Source of the DNA: Anaerolineae bacterium
GTDB taxonomy: Bacteria; Chloroflexota; Anaerolineae; JAAYZQ01
Direction: 5' to 3'
Assembly (NCBI GenBank): GCA_016926595.1
Contig: JAFGOG010000565.1
Span: forward strand, 1 to 5,009
DNA: 5,009 bases
The notes beneath the pieces are model-generated. The model saw only the letters and a list, made by a program, of their open reading frames with translations, did no database searches and was not told the origin of the DNA. Shown one piece after another: positions 1 to 5,009 of this stretch (its first letter is position 1; each line of letters starts with the position of its first letter). The translations under genes and the position numbers were made by a program.

Positions 1-1124
1 CCGACATCCAGCACGGCCTGGAGATGGCGGTTGAGATCATCAACGGCAAATACGATCTCGACCTGCCCCTGGCCCGGGCCGAGGGCCTGCCCAACCTCGG
101 CGGGGCCAAGATCAGGCTGGCGCTGGCCGACCACGCCGGCAGCGACGACCAGGGAGCGGCCGAGGCCACGCGGCTTATCGAACAGGAGAAGGTAGTGGCC
201 CTCGTCGGCGCCTACAACAGCAGCGTCACCAACAGGGCCAGCCAGTCCGCTGAGGCGGCCGAGGTGCCGTTTCTGAACCCCGAATCGACCGCGGCCAACC
301 TAACCCAGCGCGGCTTTAAGTGGTTCTTTCGCACCACCGCCGACGACACCATCTTTGTCCAGAACTTTTACGATTTCCTGGCCGATCTCCAGGCCAGGAA
401 GGGCGTCGCCCCGTCGTCGCTGGCCGTCGTCTATGAGAACAGCACCTTTGGGACCGGCGTTGGGCAGTCGGAAGTGCAGCTCGCTCCCCAATCCGGCTGG
501 ACCGTGGTCGCCGACGTCCCCTACTCGGCCAAGGCGACGAGCGTAGACCAGGAGGCGGCCCAGGTCAAGAACAGCGGCGCGACCGTGGTCATGCAGACCT
601 CGTACGAGCAGGACGCCATCCTGTTCATGCAGGCCTACAAGGCGCAGGGCTACCGGCCCGAGGCGATCCTGGCCATGGATGCCGGGTTTATCAGCCCGGC
701 CTTTATCAAGACCCTGGGCGCCGATGCGGACCATGTCATCAGCCGCGAGGTGTGGGCCTCAGACTTGGGCCAGGTCAAGCCGATCATCCAGCAGGTGAAC
801 GACCTGTACCGGCTCAAGTACGGCGCCGACCTGACCGGCAATTCGGCGCGGGCCTTTACCGGGCTGATGGTCATGGCCGACGCGATCAATCGGGCCGGCT
901 CGACCGACCCGGAAAAGATCCGGCAGGCGCTGCTGGCGACCGACATCCCGGCCGGGCAGTTGATCATGCCCTGGGACGGGGTCAAGTTTGACCCCGCGAC
1001 CGGGCAGAATATGCTGGCCAAGGGGATCATCGTTCAGATCCAGGGCCAGACGTACCATACCGTATGGCCCTGGGATCTGGCCACGGCCGATCTGGTCTGG
1101 CCGATGCCGGGGTGGGGGCGGTAG
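1..1124 (+). CDS. ABC transporter substrate-binding protein, branched-chain amino acid (LivJ/LivK-like) family, 5' partial
   Basis: This is the periplasmic or lipid-anchored ligand-binding subunit of an ABC importer of the branched-chain amino acid/amide type, with a type I periplasmic binding fold. The frame is open from base 3, and the residues before the first Met at 24 (DIQHGLE) continue the family pattern, so that Met is internal. About 373 residues are visible; the signal peptide, possible lipobox Cys and first beta strand are missing upstream. Supporting blocks are LGGAKIRL-ALADHAGSD, then VVALVGAYNSSVT (about bases 195-230), whose small and hydroxyl residues match the ligand-contact loop of LivJ-type proteins. 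PFLNPES, GFKWFFRTTADD and the lobe-two helix ARAFTGLMVMADAINRAG follow. The C-terminus looks complete and ends in the Trp/Pro-rich LVWPMPGWGR. The visible part contains no Cys. Ligand is not predictable: amino acids, amides, urea and aromatic acids are all known in this family. No permease or ATPase gene is in view. Family call is firm; substrate is unknown. Confidence 0.93.
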   Translation, partial: DIQHGLEMAVEIINGKYDLDLPLARAEGLPNLGGAKIRLALADHAGSDDQGAAEATRLIEQEKVVALVGAYNSSVTNRASQSAEAAEVPFLNPESTAANLTQRGFKWFFRTTADDTIFVQNFYDFLADLQARKGVAPSSLAVVYENSTFGTGVGQSEVQLAPQSGWTVVADVPYSAKATSVDQEAAQVKNSGATVVMQTSYEQDAILFMQAYKAQGYRPEAILAMDAGFISPAFIKTLGADADHVISREVWASDLGQVKPIIQQVNDLYRLKYGADLTGNSARAFTGLMVMADAINRAGSTDPEKIRQALLATDIPAGQLIMPWDGVKFDPATGQNMLAKGIIVQIQGQTYHTVWPWDLATADLVWPMPGWGR

Positions 1125-1127
1125 CGG

Positions 1128-1139
1128 GCCAATATTGGC
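1128..1139. promoter_or_regulatory. 12-bp perfect palindrome in the intergenic spacer
   Basis: GCCAATATTGGC is its own reverse complement and starts four bases after the stop codon of the binding-protein gene. It is an AT-centred island in GC-rich surroundings. It has no loop and no following T tract, so it does not look like an intrinsic terminator. A half-similar element, CCATTTGG (1141-1148), follows it. A dimeric regulator site is possible, but no regulator is identified and a 12-bp palindrome can arise by chance. Confidence 0.3.
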
Positions 1140-1162
1140 ACCATTTGGCGCGACGAGGAAGC

Positions 1163-1168
1163 AGAGGA
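1163..1168 (+). promoter_or_regulatory. Shine-Dalgarno sequence for the sensor kinase gene
   Basis: AGAGGA lies eight bases before the ATG at 1177, a normal spacing. A second purine-rich stretch, GAGGAA, sits at 1155-1160. An in-frame TGA at 1171-1173, one codon before the ATG, rules out any upstream start, so together these fix the start of the kinase. No separate promoter is evident in the 52-base spacer, which favours co-transcription with the binding-protein gene. Confidence 0.75.
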
Positions 1169-1176
1169 CGTGAGAT

Positions 1177-4100
1177 ATGACGTCTGAATTGAGTGGGACA
1201 CTTCGCCCACGCGGGCGGCGTGGACGCGGCCTGGCCGGGCGGTTAGCGTGGGCCTTTATTCTGTTAGGGTCCCTTTCCCTTGTGACCGTTGGAATAGTGC
1301 TCATCATCCTGAGCCGCAACGCCCAGATCGACCAGATCATCATCCGCCAGCAAAAGACGGCCAACGAGGCGGCCCTGGCAACCTCGTCGTACCTGAGGCA
1401 GGCGCGAGATTCGCTGATAGTGTACGCGCACAGCAAGCGGTTTTTGGCCATGAGCGCCGCCATCCAGCACAGCGAGCTGCGGGCCATATTGAGCCAAAAC
1501 TCTGACCTGTTCGAAGAGGTGACCCTCGTCGACGCTGGGGGGAGGGAACAGGGCAAGGTGTCCCAGTTCTACACCTACCTGGAGCAGGAGCTCGGCTCGC
1601 AGGCGGGGTCGCCGGCCTTTCAGCAGGCGCTGGCCGGGCAGGTGTACGTGGCCACCCAGGTCGAGATCTCACCGCAGAGCGGGCTGCCGGTCATCACCAT
1701 CGCCGTGCCGCACCAGGTCGACTTTTCGCGGGGCGTCCTGATGGCGACGGTCAGCGTCAAGGGGATGTGGGACACGCTTGGCCGGGTGGAGGTGGGGCGG
1801 ACCGGCTATGCCTACATCGTCGACCGCACCAGCGGTGAGCTGGTCGCCCATTCCAACCTGTCGCGCTACCTCCAGCTCCGAGGGCGGGACGTGGGCGGCG
1901 TGTCGATCGTCCGCCAAACCTTGGCCGCGGCCGAAGCGGGCCAGGCGAGCGCCGTGGTCGACCACCAGTACCCGGGCCTGGAGGGGGCGGAGGTCATCGG
2001 AGCGGGCTCGCCGTTTGAAGAGACTGACTGGATGCTGATCGCCGAGCTGCCTACCGGCGAAGCGCTGGCCAGCGTGCGGAATATGGTCTACCTCCTGGGC
2101 GGATTGCTGGTGCTGGGCGTGCTGGCCGCTGCCGGCGTGGGGACCCTGCTGCCCCGCCGCCTGGTCGGGCCGCTGGTGGCCCTGCAGCAGGGCGCCCGCG
2201 AGATCGAAAGGGGCCGCCTGGACTATGTCCTGGATGTCAGGACCGGCGACGAGATCGAGGACCTGGCCAACGCCTTTAATGACATGGCGACCAGCCTCAA
2301 GAGATCGCGGGCCGAGATCGAGCAGTATGGGCGCGAGCTCGAGTCCAAGGTCGAGGAGCGCACCTTTGAGCTGGCCCGGGCGACGGAGGAAATGCGCCGG
2401 CGGGCGGTTCAGCTCCAGACGAGCGCCGAGGTGGCGCGGGCTATTACTTCGGTGCGCGACCCCAACCGGCTGCTGCCCCAGGTAGCCCAGTTGATCAGCG
2501 AGCGGTTCGGCTGGTACCACGTCGGCATCTTTCTGGTCGCCCCGCCAGAAGGAGGCGGCGCGGGCGAAGCGGGCGAGTACGCCGTCCTCCGGGCGGCAAA
2601 CAGTGAGGGCGGGCAGCGCATGCTGGAGCGGGGCCATCGCTTGAAGGTGGGCGAGGTTGGCATCGTCGGCTATGTGACCGGCGCCGGCCAGCCGCGCATC
2701 GCCCTGGACGTGGGCCAGGACGCGGTCTATTTCGACAACCCTGACCTGCCGGCCACCCGGTCGGAGATGGCCCTGCCGCTGAAGGTGGGCGAGCAGGTGA
2801 TCGGCGCCCTGGACGTGCAGAGCACCGAAGCGGAGGCGTACGACGAGGAGGACGTGGCCATGCTGAGCACCCTGGCCGACCAGGTGGCCATCGCCATCGA
2901 GAACGCCCGCCTGTTCGACGAGTCGAGGCAGGCGCTGCGCGAGGTGCAGACCGTGCACCGCCAGTACCTGCAACAGGAGTGGAGCCGGGTGACCAGCCGG
3001 CGGGGGCAGTTGGCCTACGAGTATCGCGACCCAGCGGCGCCGCCCCTGGCCGGCCTGACGCCGGTAGAGGCCGGAGGCGCCGGCGCTTTTTCGGTCGAGC
3101 AGGCGCTCAGGCAGGGCGAGGTCGTCGTGGTCCAGGCCGAGATGGCGGGCGATGGCCAGCCGCCAATCGCGGTGGACGGGGGGCGGGGCGCCGGCGCCGC
3201 CCTGGCCGCGCCGATCAAGCTGCGGGAGCAGACGATCGGCGTGGTTGGCCTGGAGGAGGCCGGCGGGTCCGGCCGCTACTGGAGCGAGGACGAGATCGCC
3301 CTGGTCAAGGCGGTGAGCGACCAGGTGGGGCTGGCGCTGGAGAATGTGCGGCTGCTCGAAGCGGAGCACGAGCAGCGCATGGTGGCCGAGGCGCTGCGCG
3401 AAGCGGCGGTGACGCTGAGCGGCACGCTGGCGTTCGACGAGCTGCTGGTGCGCATCCTGGAGCAGGTTGGGCGGGTGGTGCCGTGCGACGCCAGTAACCT
3501 GATGCTGGTCGAAGGGCCGCCGGGATCGGCAGGCGGCACATGGATGCGGATTGTGGCCGGCCAGGGCTATGAGCAGTTCGGAGTGGCCGAGCGCTATCGC
3601 GACCTGCGGGCGCCCCTGGAAGAGATGTGGACGGTGCGGGAGATGAAGGCGACGGGCCGGCCGGTGCTCGTGGCCGATACGGCCAACCATCCCCACTGGA
3701 CGGTGATGGACGGGCAGGAATGGCTCCACTCGTACGCCGGCGCGCCGTTGATAGTGGGTGGGGAGTTCATCGGCGCGCTGAACGTGGACAGCGCGTTGGC
3801 CGGCTTTTTCACCCAGGAGCACGCCGATCAGTTGGCCGCCTTTGCCTCGCAGTCGGCCATCGCCCTGCAAAACGCGCGGCTGATGGACGAAACGCAGCGG
3901 CGCGCGGAGCAGATGGCCAGCCTGAACCGGATCGGCCTGTCGCTGACCTCGGGCCTGGAGGTGGAGCGGGTGCTGGAGACGCTGTACGAGCAGTGCCGGC
4001 GGACCTTTGTCACCGATACGTTCTACGTAGCGTTGTACGACGCGGATGAAGGGATGTTCCACTTTCCGCTGATGCGGGGTGTGGGCAGTGAAGCGGGACC

Positions 4101-5009
4101 GCCGGTGCCGGGCCGCCCTGGCGACGAGTCGGCAGGCCTGACCGGTTACATTATCAGCACGGGCCGGCCGCTGTATATCCCGGACCTGCACCAGGCCATG
4201 CCGGCGGACGCGCCATATCGCCCTCTAAAGTTTACCCCGGATGAGCAGCTCCGCTCCTACCTCGGCGCGCCGATGATCTTTCGCGGCCAGGTGACCGGCG
4301 TCATCTCGGTGCAGAGCCTGGAGGTCAACGCCTACGCCGAGTCGGAGGTGGAGCTGCTGGCGACGATCGCCGCCCAGGCGTCGATCGCCGTCGAGAACGC
4401 CCGGGCATACGAGCGGCTGGTGCAGACGGCCGAGGAGCTGCGCGAGGTGGACCGGCTCAAGACCCAGTTCCTGGCCAACATGTCACACGAGCTGCGCACC
4501 CCGCTCAACTCGATCATCGGCTTTTCGCGGGTCATGCTCAAGGGCATCGACGGGGCGCTGACCGACCTGCAAACGGCCGACCTGACCTCGATCTATAACA
4601 GCGGCCAGCACCTGCTGCGGATGATCAACGACATCCTGGACATGTCCAAGATCGAGGCCGGCCGCATGGACCTGTCGTTCGACGAGCTAACCCTGGACGA
4701 GATCTGCCAGAGCGTGCTGTCGACGGCGCGGGCGCTGGTCAAGGACCGGCAGATCGAGCTGCGGACGACGATCCCCGAGGACCTGCCGGCGGTGTGGGCC
4801 GATGGGCAGCGGGTGCGCCAGGTGCTGTTCAACCTGCTGTCGAACGCGGCCAAGTTCACCGAGGAGGGCGCGATCACCCTCAGGGCGGCGGTCACCGCGG
4901 CCGATCCAGGGTTTGTGACGGTCAGCGTTCACGATACCGGCATCGGCATCGACGCCGAGGCGCAGAAAAAGCTGTTTGTCCCGTTCCAACAGGTGGACGC
5001 CTCTACCAC
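1177..5009 (+). CDS. Membrane-bound dCache-HAMP-multiGAF sensor histidine kinase, 3' partial
   Basis: This is a large two-component sensor kinase, open through the window end (1,277 complete codons, no stop). It has a basic N-terminus (RPRGRRGRG, residues 10-18), TM1 about 23-45, and an extracytoplasmic dCache-like sensor about 48-300, with VTLVDAGG near 116 and GYAYIVDRTSGELVAH near 210. TM2 is about 303-325, HAMP about 326-378 (GDEIEDLANAFNDM), and a coiled coil about 378-412 (ELESKVEERTFELA). GAF or GAF-like modules follow at about 418-580, 585-728, 740-903 and 912-1078. The HisKA domain has the H box FLANMSHELRTPLN with phosphoacceptor His1104; the following ExxT (Glu1105, Thr1108) fits kinases that also have phosphatase activity. 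The HATPase domain shows the N box NLLSNAAKFT (Asn1223), the G1 box DTGIGI (Asp1253) and the F box LFVPFQQVD near 1266. The G2 box and everything after it lie outside the window, so hybrid status is unknown. All visible catalytic residues are intact. It probably integrates an external ligand signal with cytoplasmic GAF inputs. Signal and partner regulator are unknown. Confidence 0.95.
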   Translation, partial: MTSELSGTLRPRGRRGRGLAGRLAWAFILLGSLSLVTVGIVLIILSRNAQIDQIIIRQQKTANEAALATSSYLRQARDSLIVYAHSKRFLAMSAAIQHSELRAILSQNSDLFEEVTLVDAGGREQGKVSQFYTYLEQELGSQAGSPAFQQALAGQVYVATQVEISPQSGLPVITIAVPHQVDFSRGVLMATVSVKGMWDTLGRVEVGRTGYAYIVDRTSGELVAHSNLSRYLQLRGRDVGGVSIVRQTLAAAEAGQASAVVDHQYPGLEGAEVIGAGSPFEETDWMLIAELPTGEALASVRNMVYLLGGLLVLGVLAAAGVGTLLPRRLVGPLVALQQGAREIERGRLDYVLDVRTGDEIEDLANAFNDMATSLKRSRAEIEQYGRELESKVEERTFELARATEEMRRRAVQLQTSAEVARAITSVRDPNRLLPQVAQLISERFGWYHVGIFLVAPPEGGGAGEAGEYAVLRAANSEGGQRMLERGHRLKVGEVGIVGYVTGAGQPRIALDVGQDAVYFDNPDLPATRSEMALPLKVGEQVIGALDVQSTEAEAYDEEDVAMLSTLADQVAIAIENARLFDESRQALREVQTVHRQYLQQEWSRVTSRRGQLAYEYRDPAAPPLAGLTPVEAGGAGAFSVEQALRQGEVVVVQAEMAGDGQPPIAVDGGRGAGAALAAPIKLREQTIGVVGLEEAGGSGRYWSEDEIALVKAVSDQVGLALENVRLLEAEHEQRMVAEALREAAVTLSGTLAFDELLVRILEQVGRVVPCDASNLMLVEGPPGSAGGTWMRIVAGQGYEQFGVAERYRDLRAPLEEMWTVREMKATGRPVLVADTANHPHWTVMDGQEWLHSYAGAPLIVGGEFIGALNVDSALAGFFTQEHADQLAAFASQSAIALQNARLMDETQRRAEQMASLNRIGLSLTSGLEVERVLETLYEQCRRTFVTDTFYVALYDADEGMFHFPLMRGVGSEAGPPVPGRPGDESAGLTGYIISTGRPLYIPDLHQAMPADAPYRPLKFTPDEQLRSYLGAPMIFRGQVTGVISVQSLEVNAYAESEVELLATIAAQASIAVENARAYERLVQTAEELREVDRLKTQFLANMSHELRTPLNSIIGFSRVMLKGIDGALTDLQTADLTSIYNSGQHLLRMINDILDMSKIEAGRMDLSFDELTLDEICQSVLSTARALVKDRQIELRTTIPEDLPAVWADGQRVRQVLFNLLSNAAKFTEEGAITLRAAVTAADPGFVTVSVHDTGIGIDAEAQKKLFVPFQQVDAST
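2428..4410 (+). repeat. Four tandem GAF-type modules within the kinase (protein-level repeat)
   Basis: Each module ends in an aligned 13-residue helix: DQVAIAIENARLF (568-580), DQVGLALENVRLL (715-727), SQSAIALQNARLM (891-903) and AQASIAVENARAY (1066-1078). Each also has a preceding strand block: ALPLKVGEQVIGALDVQS, APIKLREQTIGVVGLEE, GAPLIVGGEFIGALNVDS and GAPMIFRGQVTGVISVQS. The spacing between ending helices is 147, 176 and 175 residues, so module two is about 29 residues shorter. GAF domains bind small molecules or mediate dimer signalling. I see no recognisable bilin-attachment or cyclic-nucleotide motif; Cys770 in module three (VVPCDAS) sits in an early strand and is not the usual chromophore position. 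The modules are clearly diverged and look like an old duplication. Confidence 0.85.

Noticed and set aside
24..26. ATG as the true start of the binding-protein gene
   Set aside because: The residues encoded before it (DIQHGLE) continue the family's first helix in frame, and a mature binding protein starting here would lack its signal peptide and first strand.
1109..1128. G-rich run at the end of the binding-protein gene as a possible G-quadruplex
   Set aside because: Only three of the four runs have three or more Gs; the fourth is a GG. In GC-rich coding DNA this is weak evidence, and the run is explained by Gly/Trp/Arg codons of the C-terminus.
759..1556. Minus-strand open frame spanning the end of the binding-protein gene, the spacer and the start of the kinase
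   Set aside because: It crosses two well-supported sense genes, is rich in Arg/Pro low-complexity sequence, and resembles no family I know.
2979..3497. Plus-strand frame of 172 residues inside the kinase
   Set aside because: It is a Gly/Arg/Ala-rich out-of-frame shadow of the region encoding the second and third GAF modules; such frames are expected in high-GC coding DNA.
3627..4049. Plus-strand frame of 140 residues inside the kinase
   Set aside because: It is out of frame with the clear GAF-encoding frame and has low-complexity Gly/Arg/Ala composition and no motif.
1669..4191. 840-residue open frame on the minus strand opposite the kinase
   Set aside because: Its codons are in register with the sense codons, so it stays open only because the sense gene avoids TTA, CTA and TCA, which are rare in GC-rich genes. 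It ends exactly at an in-frame sense TCA (1669-1671). Its translation is His/Arg/Gln-rich with no recognisable domain, while the sense strand has clear conserved motifs throughout.

Overview
The window is GC-rich bacterial DNA, roughly two-thirds G+C by eye. It holds two same-strand genes separated by 52 bases, and both run off an edge of the window. The gene content resembles Chloroflexota of the Anaerolineae type, where Cache-HAMP-multiGAF histidine kinases and LivJ-like binding proteins are common. That placement is inferred from protein style; there is no rRNA or marker gene to confirm it.

Bases 1-1124 carry a 5'-truncated gene for the periplasmic substrate-binding component of a branched-chain amino acid/amide-type ABC transporter (type I periplasmic binding fold, LivJ/LivK-like). 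The signal peptide and first strand lie upstream of the window. Bases 1125-1176 are a short spacer containing a perfect 12-bp palindrome just after the stop codon and a good Shine-Dalgarno sequence.

Bases 1177-5009 carry one very large open frame with no stop codon, 1,277 complete codons. It encodes a membrane-anchored sensor histidine kinase: basic N-terminus, TM1, extracytoplasmic dCache-type sensor, TM2, HAMP, coiled coil, four GAF or GAF-like modules (the second shortened), a HisKA dimerisation/phosphoacceptor domain with His1104, and most of a HATPase domain (N, G1 and F boxes present). The frame leaves the window before the G2 box, so any receiver domain or further module is not visible.

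The two genes are probably co-transcribed. A plausible reading is that the binding protein works with the kinase, either by presenting ligand to its extracytoplasmic domain, as type I binding proteins do in TorT/TorS and LuxP/LuxQ, or by feeding a transporter that the kinase regulates. The sequence shows only the adjacency. I see no mobile element, CRISPR array, tRNA or rRNA, and no clear evidence of a wholly new system. The points most worth checking are the binding-protein/kinase pairing, the shortened second GAF module and the intergenic palindrome.
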